Shown: positions 1-10,986 of the stretch, piece after piece
Position numbering within the stretch: the first letter of the stretch is position 1
Layout of the letters: each line of letters opens with the position of its first letter
Origin: Leptobrachium leishanense
Taxonomy: Eukaryota > Chordata > Amphibia > Anura > Megophryidae
Length of the DNA stretch: 64,000 bases
Direction of reading: 5' to 3'
Assembly: GCA_009667805.1 (NCBI GenBank)
Contig: CM019064.1
Location: 276,687,662 to 276,751,661 of the forward strand
Notes under the pieces: model-generated
Seen by the model: the letters and a program-made list of their open reading frames with translations, nothing else
Database searches by the model: none
Told to the model about the DNA's origin: nothing
Program-made: the position numbers and the translations under genes

Positions 1-567
1 AAATATAGTTTCAAAATATCTGGAGAGCAAAGGCTGCTGACCCCTTATCCAGGGTTAAAGTGGGAGAGGTAGAAGATAATGGTTAAACATTAACCTCTTT
101 TGACCCCTACTGGTATTACCCTTTAGATCCTTTTTAAACACGCCCTGAATCCAGCGCCAGGCTCCTCTGCATTGGTCCAGACGTAACATTCTGCTGGCTT
201 CCAGTAAACTACAACATGTGACATAAATGCGGGGAGGCATCCAATTGCTCTCAATACAAAGAGCTAGGTCCCTAAGGTCCCAACCCTGAGGAATCCGAGT
301 TCAGCACTTAGGTCCTAGGTGGGGCGAAGACTCTGGGAAGGCTGAATCAAGGGTGAGGGCACTAATGGCACTTTGACCCCACCCAACTGTTTTGGAACGG
401 CATGTCCTGTGATGCCTAGTCCGCTCCAAGAATATCTGTGCATTATGGGAAATATAATTTCAAAGCATCTGGGGGTCAAGGTTTTCGACCGCTGCTTTAA
501 ATCCTTCCAGGATAGCACCATAGTGGGCACTGAGCAGTCCCTCGGTAATGCTCAATTTCAGGCTTCA
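1..567. other. Unassigned non-coding DNA
   Basis: No gene, terminal inverted repeat or tandem array was recognised. Only short ORFs with no recognisable protein family occur on either strand. Confidence 0.5.
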
Positions 568-1041
568 TTAACCCCTTAAGAACCAAGGGTCTTTAAAGTC
601 AATGCATTTATGTCGTAAACGTTACATCATTGGATCTTAACCTCCCTGGCGGTTATCCCGAGTGTGGCTTGGGACTAAATTTCACCGCTGAAAGCGGTAA
701 CCTCGAGCCACACTTGGGCTTGATAGAGATACATTACCTGTACCTGCACTCCCTCGCTGTCCCTGCTGTCTCCTCCGGCGATCGCAGCGTTTTGCTTCCT
801 GGTTGCCTACTCGTGAGAAGGGAACCAAGAGGTATGAGGTCATAATCGCCGGAGGAGACCGGGGAATGGTAATGTATACAGCGGCATCCCCAGTGTGGCT
901 CGGGGTTACCGCTTCCGGCATAGGAATTTAACCCCGAGCTACACTCGATATACCGCTAGGGGGATACAAAAAAATAAATCAGAACGATTCTGACATCTAA
1001 AAGAAGTCAGAATCGTAATGCCAGGGAGGTTAAGGGGTTAA
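568..1041. mobile_element. Remnant of an older TTAA element hosting the fold-back MITE
   Basis: TTAACCCCTTAAG begins at 568 and AAGGGGTTAA ends at 1041. These look like the two ends of an older TTAA-type element, reduced to about 70 bp on the left, into which the 637-1033 MITE inserted at an internal TTAA. The right end partly shares bases with the inner element, so the pairing could be fortuitous. Confidence 0.35.
637..1033. mobile_element. TTAA-flanked fold-back MITE (copy 1 of 3)
   Basis: The 397-bp element has TTAACCTCCCTGGC at its left end and the inverse GCCAGGGAGGTTAA at its right end, so the flanking TTAA is the probable target duplication, as in piggyBac-type and some Kolobok-type elements. 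The inside is also palindromic: the arms carrying CCTCCGGCGATC and its inverse face each other around about 800-850, so a single strand could fold into one long hairpin. No transposase is encoded. Relatives lie at 3265 (partial) and 23996 (full). Superfamily assignment is inferred from the TTAA alone. Confidence 0.8.
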
Positions 1042-3264
1042 TTTATTCACTGTATATTTTGTATTTTTTACAGCCACTCTGCATACATGTAGAGAAACGA
1101 ACAAGCAGCAAGAGATTGGTGTTGCTCTCTGTTTTACATTTCCTTCTGAAATGATTTAAAATTTCTACTGGCCAAAGCAAAGTCATACCTTAAAGATTGG
1201 GAAATGTACAGTGTATACCGACCACTATAACAGGAGTGATCTAAGTGGAAATCTTTTCTACTGAAAATCCCCATGCATTTCTAAATGTATGTTTTTAATA
1301 CTATTATAATAAAAATGAATTACTATTGATTATATGTATGAATAAAATTTCCTTTTTGAAATATAGGCAATAGCAGAATTTAAGGTCACTTGGGATTTTA
1401 AATATCCGCAATTTACCATGAAAGATAGTTTTCTAAAAGATCTGAAGATGATGAAGAAATAAGTCTCTGTGTTATTTCATATGCACAGGGCATACATTTG
1501 AAGGGAAGCCAAGTAGAAATGAAAAGAAATAATGATGACCTTGGTTTATTTTTTATTCAATGCATTCATGTTTTGATTGGATTCTGAATGAGGCAACAGT
1601 TTATTTCCACATAGCATTGTAATGGTCCTTGGAGATTTGAAATCTGTTATCAAAGAGGCTTGCTCATAGCGGAACTTATTTTTCTGAAGGTCGAGAGTTG
1701 AAGTCAGAGGTAAAAAAAAAAAAAATCACTTATTTTCTTAGTGGCACTGTACCATTTTTCTTATAAAGATTTATTTTCTAATGCCTGTTAGCTTTTGACC
1801 GCTGGTATTGACATCTAAAGGACTAAGACTAAAAGACAATTCACTAACAATACACGTGATGTGTGTATAGATTGGATTGGCCGTGTAACTTCAAAAGTTC
1901 AGTTTTAGAAATAGGAGTATTAAAAGGATTTTCATTTTCACAGTACCTAATAAAACATAATGATCTATTGTTGCTCCAACACAGGTGCCGCTGTATGCCA
2001 CAAAAATTAGATATTAGTAGATAGATAAATTCCGTACAGAGGTATACTATGTGATACTAAACAGGGACAGATCTGGGCACGAGTTTTGGGAGGGGCTCTT
2101 TACACAGTTTAAACAAATCTGAAAAACATTCTCTTATATTTTTATCCTGCTTTTGTTTCCATTGTACATTTTCATGTTTTATTATCATTGGAAAGGTCAG
2201 ACTCTGGCCTTTCCTGTGACATCTCACATCATCATATAGGGTGTAAGGGCTTAGAGAAACAAGTGTTTAAAATGTCCAAATGTCCCCTGAATCTCTTACA
2301 ATGAGATTGCAGCAAATGCCCCTGTGCCCCCTATCTGGATCTGCCAGTGATGCTAAAACAGCTTCTGTTCCAAGTGAGTCATTATTGTATGCAAGACGCA
2401 CTGTAATGCAGAGCCACTGGCAAAAATGAATGGTCTGCTTTGTATTCTAGCACACCTAGCACAGAGGCACGTATGCGCCATAAAAAGTCCCATGCCCACA
2501 CTGGCTCAGCAAAGACTTGAGCTTTGTCAGCTGTATTCCTGCCTTGCTTTGGCACCGTTATATGGTCCAATCCACATTTTCCTTTTATTCCACAGCTATT
2601 TCCTGTTGTTGTCTGAGCTCCTATTTAAGGGAGATGCCTCAATATACCATAGTTGCCAACTGTCCTGTTTTTCCAGGGACTGTCCTGGGTTCGTGTTTGT
2701 CCTTTGAGTAAAGTGTCCTAGGATAATGATCCTAGTTTTAAATCTTGTAGCACTGAGTTAAGTTTAGAGTTCTTGACAATTATCCTCTGGGACACAAAGC
2801 ACCAATCTAGGAACCTACCAGAAATACTCTGACTATTGGCATGTATGCTATAACATTGCCTAAGCATAGTAATTCATGGTATATTCTGTACATAGTTGTA
2901 TTCTTGTGCTCCAAATATTTACCTTGACGTGTCCCTCATTGAGATTTCTCCCATTGCTGTAACTTCCTTTTGTGAGGTCCCATCTGTTCCTACCTTATTT
3001 ATGTGCCCTGTACTTGCCCTACTGTGATTCTTGGAGCCATGTAAATGAACCTTCTTTTGTCTACCGTATCTTGCCTGTTCTGCTGTTTGTCCCTGCAACT
3101 TTGCTGTTGTCTGCAAACCCTGACTTTGACCCATACAGGTATTCAAGTCTTGTGTTAGTGGTCAGCTAACACAGGCCCTTTCCATGTTATGTAGTCCTAA
3201 AGTATTGTGAACTGCAAAATAACAATACAGCAAAATAAAGATTTCAGATTGATAGAAATCCTAC
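1042..3264. other. Mostly unique AT-rich DNA with weak repeat traces
   Basis: No exon recognised. At 2171-2225 lies a diverged copy of the hairpin module described at 11643 (TTGGAAAGG ... CCTTTCC arms). Around 2647-2700 the sequence resembles a dispersed repeat, and 2930-3160 has the pyrimidine-rich look of an LTR fragment; both are weak impressions. A short A run lies at about 1712-1724. Confidence 0.4.
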
Positions 3265-3465
3265 TTAACCTCCCTGGTGGTATTCCTGAGTGTGACTTGG
3301 GGTTAAATTTCACTACCGTGCACGGTAACCCCGAGCCACACTCAGGCTGGATGCATACCCACCTCCTCCTGGCTCCCTCACTGTCCCCCGCAGTGTGATC
3401 GCGGGGACTTGCTTCCTGGTAAGGCTTCCTGTGAGTCACACGATGCAGGGGGGCGGGACCAGCAG
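3265..3465 (+). mobile_element. Truncated TTAA fold-back MITE (copy 2 of 3)
   Basis: Starts with TTAACCTCCCTGGTGG, matching the left terminus at 637 and 23996, and continues through the family's subterminal block (GTAACCCCGAGCCACACTC). The right terminus is missing, and the sequence stops resembling the family near 3440-3465. This is a deleted left half. Confidence 0.7.
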
Positions 3466-3689
3466 CAAATTTAGGAAAAAATGAAAATACACTGTATAAT
3501 CCAATGGGCAATGTTTATGAACGGCCACTAGATGGCACTACAGGATAAGAAACAGACCATACATCGTCTCACCCATGTTTTCAGAGAGATTTCAGTGTTT
3601 TCTGTTGTATTTAATTGCATTATTTTGGATAATTATTTTTGGGATAATAAATTATTATGCCATGTTTCAAACTTTATCGGACTCAGTGT

Positions 3690-3745
3690 ATTTACTATTT
3701 TTGTTTATTTATTTATAAAGGATTTTACCAGTAAGGACTCTTGAT
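3690..3745 (-). repeat. Short LINE 3'-end fragment
   Basis: The stretch TTTATAAAGGATTTTACCAG at 3712 matches the start of the longer minus-strand LINE end at 52118. Only about 50 bp survive. Confidence 0.45.
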
Positions 3746-4575
3746 TGCGCGGATTTCAGTGCGTGATTCCTAATTATTACAGGCTAACTATGTACAAAAA
3801 CACGTTTCCATTAAAAAAAAATTGAGACACTTTTAGACACAAAATTTTGAAAAAAAATTAGAAAATATATACAGGTCTTGAAAAGTCCACGCGCCTGGAC
3901 GCCATTGATGAGCTGAAAATCCATCGTTTGAAATGATAAATTCTTTTAAACCCAGGCCTGTTTTCAAGGTGTGTATGAGTGTACTCCAACCCCTTACAGA
4001 CTTGTAAAAGTACTGACAAACCCAGACAAGCCGGAATTTGCATGGGAATGATTCTTTTGTGAGTCAGCAGCTGTTGTATTTGAATTTTTAATTTGTCGAG
4101 TAAGTAAGCTCCACAATTCTAGAAGCCATTTTCTTATGATTTTAAAGGTTACATATTTTTCTTACCTTGGATTATATATATATATATATTTTTTTTTTTA
4201 ATTTATTTATTTATTTTACTCCACTAAGATTTTTTTTAGGGTTCTAAAGTGCTCTGAGAGGTTTGTGTGGGTGTATATGTGTATGCAGAACTCCAAGTGC
4301 TAGCTTTTGTGTGTGTCTGTAAAGGAATACTGTGGTTTTATATCAGCATAAACATGCTAGGCCAAGGTAACTTAACAGAAAGCAATTTTGCAGCAAAATC
4401 TCAGGTATTATGGTCTCGATATTCCATTCTATTTTGATCTCTAATGTTGTCTTTGGAAATCATTAATGTTGATTTCCTTGAAACTAGAGACTTTTGTGGA
4501 ATATAACTAGAGCTTGCCAAAGAATTACATATTACTTGTATGATAGTGAAATTACAGTAAGTGTAATGTGTGCTT
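3746..4575. other. Unassigned AT-rich DNA with simple repeats
   Basis: No gene seen. A TA run followed by T-rich and ATTT-like sequence lies at about 4175-4216, and loose TG-rich sequence at 4261-4320. Confidence 0.5.
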
Positions 4576-4578
4576 TTA

Positions 4579-4977
4579 GGCTGGGGTCAGACAAAAGCAG
4601 TGCGATCGTGCGTTTAGCCACACTTTATTACGGCCGTGGTAGCAGCAAATGATGTCCAACGCAGGCCTACACACGAAGTACGGCCGCACGAAAGTTCGGC
4701 TGCGCAACGCAAGAGGCAAACAAACGCATTTTTGCAAGAACGCCGAACCGCTAGTACTGACGTACAGAGTGTGCTGCGTCTGCATAGCGGCGTGTGTGCA
4801 TGATTAGGAGACGTCAGACGCTGCTCATGTCCGACCAACATAACGTCCAGACACCCAAAGTTTCCTGGTTTGGATCCCTAAAAAATCACGGCGTAATTGC
4901 ACATCGTATGACCGCTATCGCGTTCGGACGCACTTTTTTACGGATGATGCGAAAAATGCGTTCGTCTGACCCTAGCC
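4579..4977 (+). mobile_element. Harbinger-like MITE with TTA duplications (copy 1 of 3)
   Basis: The 399-bp element starts GGCTGGGGTCAGAC and ends GTCTGACCCTAGCC, an almost perfect terminal inverted repeat. It is flanked on both sides by TTA (4576-4578, 4978-4980), the 3-bp target duplication typical of PIF/Harbinger transposons. Its CpG-rich interior encodes no transposase; the small reading frame at 4794-5174 runs out into flanking DNA and is probably not a gene. Same-family copies lie at 10148 and, inverted, at 38557. Confidence 0.85.
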
Positions 4978-4980
4978 TTA

Positions 4981-6334
4981 AACTGGACTATGTCCTTGAC
5001 TTCTATGCTAATCTTACACAGTTTGTAAGTGCAGGATTACTGGATAAACATGTTCGGCATTGCTATAACTATATGGGTTTGAGCTTGATACTTTTCAGAT
5101 TCTTTTTTCTTCTTTGGGTTCACTTGATCTATTCAATGTTTTGTTGTTTTTCTTCTTTTACTTTTTTTACCTAGCAATTTCAGTACCCACCTGCTCAGCA
5201 ATCATCAGAACTGTACTACTGACAGCTGTTAACAAACCATATCAATATACCATTTAAAATGCACAACTTAGGTTTATCAGCTTAACTCTTTCCTTAGTTT
5301 CATAATGTAATATGTTTAGTAAAGCTTGAAAAACTGTATTTTCACAAAAGCATCTTACTTGTTTTTAAATCCGCAATCCTATGTATAGAAAAATATAGAC
5401 GCGTCAATTAATAATAAAATGGAGTCATGGCAGATGTCATCTCTTGATATAAAAAATGGCTTGTATATATTATCCCTTCTAGCCTTATGGTAAAGGTAAA
5501 TGACAGAGGATGGGCAATGTATAATTTCAGTACTCCTCTTCTGTCTTGCGTGTCACCATGGCAACATTACAGAGACAGAGGAATTGATTGCAATAGCTAT
5601 GACTGCAGAACAGGGCGTTCACTTGCTCATGATTTATAATGTTATACATTAATGAATACTTTTTCTTTAAGCAACCTGCGAAAGCCATTAACCCCTTTGA
5701 GTCTGATGACCAGCCTGGGTAAAGCTATTACAGTAATATCTTGATAAGCTAGTATCTGTTACACCTTATTTCACAGTTACCATTTAAAACTTAAAAAATG
5801 CTTCATATGTTTAAATATCGATGCAGGTCAGGAACCCTTTAAGTCAGATTTTTTGACGGCTGTCTGGATTTTAGTAAATCCGGATAAGGGCCGTTCCGAG
5901 ACAAACTGCCAGGCTGCTGAGCGCTGTAGCAGACCGTGACACAGGTCGGGAGCCTCTGGGTGTCCCTAGTATGTGACATGCTGGTCAGAGTCTTGCTGAC
6001 TCTGGGCATCATGTCCGCGGCTGAAAGCTGCAGATCACCAGCATGTTTACACTGAGGAAGTTTTCAGCAGGAAGGAGGTCAGGGCTGTTCTGCTCTGATC
6101 TGTGATCTTCTTCCATTCTGATGTCAGATTCTTCCAGATTTTGAAATCCCAGAAGAATTTGAAATCCTGAATGCTTGTGGTTCCAAGCAGAAAGAAAAAC
6201 GGGTGCTCGACTTGCATCTGTTATGTATTTATACACTTCTGAGAATCACATGTTGTCAGCAGTAGTATTTTTGCCTTTTTTCCCATTAATAAGGACACTT
6301 GATTAATTTTAACTGTAAATTTATTAAGAACAAT
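4981..6334. other. Unassigned non-coding DNA
   Basis: Quiet AT-rich sequence up to about 5840, then a more GC-rich block at 5840-6240 with local short palindromes. No repeat termini and no protein family recognised. Confidence 0.45.
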
Positions 6335-6342
6335 ATGACACC
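6335..6342. other. Left 8-bp target duplication of the 6343 hAT
   Basis: ATGACACC, repeated exactly at 8063-8070. Confidence 0.85.
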
Positions 6343-6428
6343 CAGGGGTCAAGTCCAGGGAAAAAAAGTGAGGGAACTCGCCCAAGATTTAAAATTACCC
6401 CATCACTTTTTTGTATCCCTAGGGAGTG

Positions 6429-6660
6429 CACATTACTGTGAATTTTATTGCTGTGGGGCTCTGTGATACGCTCATACACACAAAACATTACTGTCAGTTT
6501 TATTGCGGGGGAACTTTGATACGCTCAGAGCTTCACAGCAATGAAACTCACAGTAATGTGTGGTGTGTATGAGCATATCACAGAGCTGCACAGCAATAAA
6601 ACTCAAAATAATGTGTTGTGCTTGAGTGTATGACAGAGCTCCACAACAATGAAACTCACA
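6429..6660. repeat. Head-to-head array of a ~55-bp unit
   Basis: Units contain CAGCAATAAAACTCACAG and CAGAGCTCC. The first two, up to about 6527, are on the minus strand and the following ones on the plus strand, so the array is inverted about 6528. The same unit recurs at 20299, 41655 and 54740. Confidence 0.75.
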
Positions 6661-6714
6661 TAGTGCCCCCCATATAGACACACCTAAACCTATACTGCAA
6701 TCCCCCTCCCATGC

Positions 6715-7150
6715 GCACACTCACACTGCAAGCCCCCCTCTGATACATACACATTGCCAGCCCCCTCCCATACACACTTACTGCCAGCCCCCTTCCATAC
6801 ACACACACATACGCACTTCCAGCCCCCTCCCATACACATTACCAGCCCCCTCCCATACACAATCACTGCCAGCCCCCTCCCATACACACGCATACACATT
6901 ACCAGCCCCCTCCCATACACAATCACTGCCAGCCCCCTCCCATACACACGCATACACATTACCAGCCCCCTCCCATACACAATCACTGCCAGCCCCCTCC
7001 CATACACACACTGCCAGTCCCCCCATACAAATACTGCCAGATCCCCGTCCGATACAAAACGCACTCGCACTAAAAGCCCCCTCCTCATAAACCCACTACC
7101 AGCCCACCTCCCCCATACAAAACAAACTCACACTAAAAGCACCCCTCCCC
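6715..7150 (+). repeat. Minisatellite with a 60-bp higher-order unit
   Basis: Short CCAGCCCCCTCCCATACACA modules repeat throughout. Between 6841 and about 7008 a 60-bp compound unit occurs nearly three times; the first two copies are identical. The lack of divergence points to recent expansion. Confidence 0.9.
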
Positions 7151-7227
7151 ATAAACCCACTGTCAGCCATCTTAGACACTCACACTGTCTGCTAAATGAC
7201 TCACTTCTCTCTCGTGCTCAGCATCTG

Positions 7228-7802
7228 AGGCCTGTTCAATACCTCAGCCGCTGCAAGTGCTAAGTTAGCAACTTGCCATTGAACGCCGTTCAACCGCTCA
7301 GCGCTCAGCAGTGCTAAACTAGCACTTGCAGCGACCCGAGGAGATGCTGAGTGTGACGTTTTAAAGATGGCCGCTGCCATGAAGCAAGTAACAATGCCGT
7401 ACAGCAAGATGGCCGCCGCCTCGAAGCAAGTAATAATTCCGTACAGCAATGTTAATTTTGAGGTTTTTGTTCACCAAAGCACAAAATATTTATTTATTAC
7501 TTCCCCCTGCACATAGACATATATTACAGTTCAATTTATATATTGTTTCAGAAGTAAACATAACGTTTATTCATTAAAAACTATCATTTGTGGTGTGTGC
7601 ATACAAAACGGAATTGTGCTGACTGCTTCTCTTTATTATATTTTGTCCGAGTGATCCGAAAAACAATCTGAATGTTTCATTAAAAAATCGTCGGCCATTT
7701 TGGATTCAAAATTCGCATCCAAAGGGTTCAACGACACTGCTGCAGCAAACTGAATTGCTGCGCTGCAGCAATTCAGCAGCTGCTGAGGTATTGAACAGGC
7801 CT
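7228..7802. mobile_element. 575-bp MITE with CTG duplications, nested in the hAT
   Basis: The ends are inverted repeats, AGGCCTGTTCAATACC and GGTATTGAACAGGCCT (perfect for 16 bp), flanked by CTG at 7225-7227 and 7803-7805. CWG duplications are known for some PIF/Harbinger lineages. A subterminal CTGCAGCAATTC-type palindrome lies near 7755-7785. No coding capacity. It must be younger than the surrounding hAT. Confidence 0.8.
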
Positions 7803-8062
7803 CTGGTCAGACACACAGCTCCAGGGGGAGGAGCGGCCTGCTTTCTCTGCAGTCAGATGATTGGCTGTGTAGGCGGCTTATCAAGCTCCTGTTTGCTCAT
7901 ATAGTAAGCGCACATGCAGAGATCTGAATCAATGGTCTGTCACCGGGGATGCAAATCTCGTGGAGCCTGGGGATGGCGAGCGCACCGCAAGCTGCGTTCC
8001 CACTACGTTTGCGCTGCATGAGAAGTACCGTTCCCACGTGTTCCTGCAGGACTCGAGCCCTG

Positions 8063-8070
8063 ATGACACC
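8063..8070. other. Right 8-bp target duplication of the 6343 hAT
   Basis: ATGACACC, identical to 6335-6342. Confidence 0.85.
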
Positions 8071-8099
8071 CTAGTATATTATAGAAAACCTTAGGCTGT

Positions 8100-8946
8100 C
8101 ATTTTCGTTCGGTGACTTTTCGTTCTCTTCACTTCAGTGGGATTTGGCGATCCTATTTCGGCGACCCTGTGGTGTATTCAGCAAGCACCACAGGGCTGTC
8201 ATAGTGCAGGGAAAACCCGCCGCAAACCTTACGAACACTCACCGCAAACCCGGGGAATGCTCACCAAAACCCGCAAAAACATCTGGATTAACCCCGCCGA
8301 ACAGGCCGAAGAAACCCGACTAGCCGCCGATCGCAGAGCAGCCGCCGGAAAAACCTGACACGCAGACCAAAAAGGTGAAAAAAAACCAAAAAACAGTACG
8401 CTTGAAAGTTGGAAAATTGAAATGCTGTTTGCAACAAAACTACCGAGCGAAAATGCCTGGAATTTACATATAAGATTCAGTGAATGATAATAAAAAGGGC
8501 TGTTACAGAAAAAACCAAAACGATTTAAAACAAAAACTGGATTTTTTTTGCCAAAAAATGCAGATCCTAAAAAATCTATGGATAAAGAGACTTTTTACTG
8601 CAAAAAATATTAAACGGTTTATTAGATATTGAATTAAAACGGAAATATTTTTAACATTGAAGCCTATGGGAATCGCCTGAATAAACCTGTCGAATGAAAC
8701 CACGGAACAGCAGGGCATTTCGGGAACTTTTCCCTGCTGTTTTGTGTTCTCTGAATAGATGAAGCATTGCTTCTCTATGGGGTTTTCACTGCCCTCGAAC
8801 AGGCACCGTATGTGCAGGCAATTCACCAACACTTGGCGAACTGCCTGCTCTCTGAATAGCCGAATGGCCAGGAAAGGTAACCGTATGCTGAATTTCACTG
8901 TTCGGTTACCTTTCGGACACAATTCAGATCTCTTTAAATAACCCTG
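8100..8946 (-). mobile_element. CAGGG hairpin-rich element, left end damaged
   Basis: Inverted relative to the copies at 18221, 25378 and 56551. The right end reads TTTAAATAACCCTG, and the subterminal palindrome GGTAACCG ... CGGTTACC lies at 8876-8910. At the left, the other end's GGTGACTTTTCG is present near 8111 but the terminal CAGGG is lost. The interior keeps the family's GGTGTATTCAGCAAGCACC block near 8171. No protein recognised. Confidence 0.75.
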
Positions 8947-8950
8947 ATAG

Positions 8951-9296
8951 TTTCTTGCTCTGGTGTCTGATTATTCAAAGTGGATGCAGGATTGTAGTCC
9001 TCATTGACCTGCCCATGGACAGAACATAGGCATTCCATGGATATTCCTGAGTTTTCACTCAATGGTAATCAAACCGATCACAAGTTACACTAAAGAGTGC
9101 ATTTGCTTTGCTATGGACACAGTCTTACAGTTGATGCTCGGTACTTTAGAGTTGCTGATGATATCTAGGTTTTTTTGTACTTGCACGTTTTTATTCACTT
9201 TTGATGTTTTGTGTGTTTGTATATGTGTTGGAAATATTATAGGTTTTTTTGCTCCTGCTTCATATGGTTTTAGTCTCAAAAACAAATCGAGGCATT
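8951..9296. other. Unassigned DNA
   Basis: No repeat end, gene or array was recognised in this short gap between two transposons. Confidence 0.5.
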
Positions 9297-9304
9297 AGTG
9301 TAGA

Positions 9305-10113
9305 CTGGGCCGGATTTGTACCTCAGGAGTCTGTAGGCACAGAAATGTGGAGCGCACCACCTCCCCCCCCCCAAACAAAAAACGAAACATGCCGAAACGA
9401 CTTCAGATTTCAGTTTTGGGAAAACTAAAAAATAATAAGTTTTTTTTTCAAAAACTGAAAACAAGTTTCTCTCTGCGCTCAAATCAAAAGGGGCAGAATC
9501 TGTTGCCTTAGTGCAGCAGCATTGTTTGCTTTAACTCAACTATCTGTAAAAGCATATATTGCCTCTGCCGTAGAATAGAAAAAAGAATAAAATTTACTTT
9601 TTTATTTTTACACATTACGTGGTCATGTTTGGTACCATTGTAAAGACCAGATTCTGAGCTTTGCAATGACATCTCACTTAACCTTGGTGGTGTAAGATGC
9701 AGGGTTCCAAAGTCTTCATGTCTCTCCCCAGTACAGTTCCGCAGTCTACGTTGTCGAGGAAACAATGCATTGCATCATCAGCTCCACACTTGCTGGCAGT
9801 GTGGGAAATGAGAAAGTGAGTTAGCGCAGCATCACTGTTCACTTAATATAATTGTGAACTGAATAATAGTGCATAGTTAGAAAAAAGAGAAAATAGTATT
9901 TTGTTATTTTATTCTTCCACAACTCTAACCTTATTATTATGGCCTTTCCAATGATACCTTATATGTCCCTCTAGCCCTTAGGGCTCCAGAGATACTGTGG
10001 TCTTAATGATTGCAAAATGTAAAAAAAAATTAATAATAAATTTGTTTTACAGAGCAAGGCGCCCCCTTGTGGTAGGCACATGCCTACTCTGTCTAGCTCT
10101 AAATCCGGCCCTG
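9305..10113. mobile_element. hAT-type element with 7/8 target duplication
   Basis: Left end CTGGGCCGGATTTGTA and right end TAAATCCGGCCCTG are inverted repeats. Flanks are AGTGTAGA (9297-9304) and GGTGTAGA (10114-10121), an 8-bp duplication with one mismatch, typical of hAT. The interior holds one copy of hairpin module B (9622-9680), then a copy of hairpin module A (9819-9860) followed by a half copy of B (9932-9965). No transposase found. Confidence 0.75.
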
Positions 10114-10147
10114 GGTGTAGAGAGAACAAAACACCGTGGCAGTTTTA

Positions 10148-10573
10148 GGCTAGGGTCAGACGAACGCAGTGCGAACGCGCGTGCAGCCGCACTTTATTAC
10201 GGCCGTAGTAGCAGCAAATGACGGCCAATGACGGGCAATATACGAAGTACAGCCGCACGAAAGTGCGGCCGCGCAACGCAAGCGGCAAACAAACGCATTT
10301 TTTCGAGAACGTGATACTGCTAGTACTGATGTACAGAGTGCGCTGCGTCCGCTAACTGCATGTGTGCGTGATTAGGAGACGTCAGACGCTGCTAATGTCC
10401 GGCCAACATAACGTCCAGACACAAAAAGGGTTTTATTGATGATCCGTACAAAATCACGGACGAAAATGCGCATAGTATGACCGCTATCGCGTATTCCGTG
10501 AAAAAATGCATCCATTAGTTCAAACGCACTTTTTCACGGACGACGCGAAAAATGCGTTCGTCTGACCCTAGCC
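10148..10573 (+). mobile_element. Harbinger-like MITE with TTA duplications (copy 2 of 3)
   Basis: Starts GGCTAGGGTCAGACGAACGC and ends GTCTGACCCTAGCC; TTA flanks it at 10145-10147 and 10574-10576. Same orientation as the 4579 copy. The inverted ends extend beyond 20 bp, so this copy appears less decayed than the one at 4579. Confidence 0.88.
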
Positions 10574-10599
10574 TTAGTGTCACATACTATCACATAGGG

Positions 10600-10982
10600 A
10601 GAGGATTCCGGTTATTGCTGAACAGCTGAAAATCCCTGTACAGATACAAGGTCTTACGGTTATTTTAATGTACAGACTTTGTGCCACATACAGATATTAT
10701 TTTTTATATTCTATTGCTATATTTTGGAAGACACTTTGCTGATAATCTCATTATGCTCTCTACAAATTCCCATATGCAGGAATTCTGGCTATTTCTATCT
10801 ATCTTTATCAAAATTTACTGTATTTGCTCCAAAAACTGTGTCTGCATATATACTAAAAATGCAGACCCCATTTGAAATTGCGCAAAATAAGGATACAATC
10901 TAGAGTTCAGATCCTTTCATACCAGCAATATTTCTGTGAAGGATAAACAAATACATTAAAAATAAAATTCAAGCATCTTTAT
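10600..10982 (+). repeat. Dispersed repeat R (copy 1 of 3)
   Basis: Shares an ordered series of blocks with 55380-55760, for example CTGAAAATCCCTGTACA, then CCATATACAGATA-like, then TGCAGACCCC. Its distal part also matches 15255-15430. It is interrupted on the right by the LTR starting at 10987. Class unknown; no termini found. Confidence 0.65.
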
Positions 10983-10986
10983 ATTA
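10983..10986. other. Left 4-bp target duplication of the solo LTR
   Basis: ATTA, repeated at 12786-12789. Confidence 0.6.

Larger units (their letters stand above)
6343..8062. mobile_element. 1.7 kb non-autonomous hAT-type element
   Basis: The left end CAGGGGTCAAGTCC and right end GGACTCGAGCCCTG are imperfect inverted repeats. Both sides carry the same 8 bp, ATGACACC, which fits hAT transposition. Inside, in order: head-to-head copies of a ~55-bp unit (6429-6660), a CCCTCCCATACACA minisatellite (6715-7150), a nested 575-bp MITE (7228-7802) and a more GC-rich right arm. The frame at 6754-7263 is only a translation of the minisatellite. No transposase motif was seen, so mobilisation would need a related hAT transposase in trans. 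Confidence 0.85.

Noticed and set aside
4794..5174. 126-codon frame starting inside the Harbinger-like MITE
   Set aside because: It crosses the element's right border and has no transposase motif or family resemblance.
6841..7012. Possible CRISPR-like array
   Set aside because: Repeats are contiguous, with no unique spacers of constant length; it is a minisatellite in a eukaryotic transposon.
6690..7088. 132-codon minus-strand frame with repeated VYGRGL peptides
   Set aside because: It is the other strand of the same minisatellite, with no independent support.
6754..7263. 169-codon plus-strand frame rich in proline, histidine and threonine
   Set aside because: It is the translation of the CCCTCCCATACACA minisatellite; its repeated peptides simply mirror the 60-bp units.
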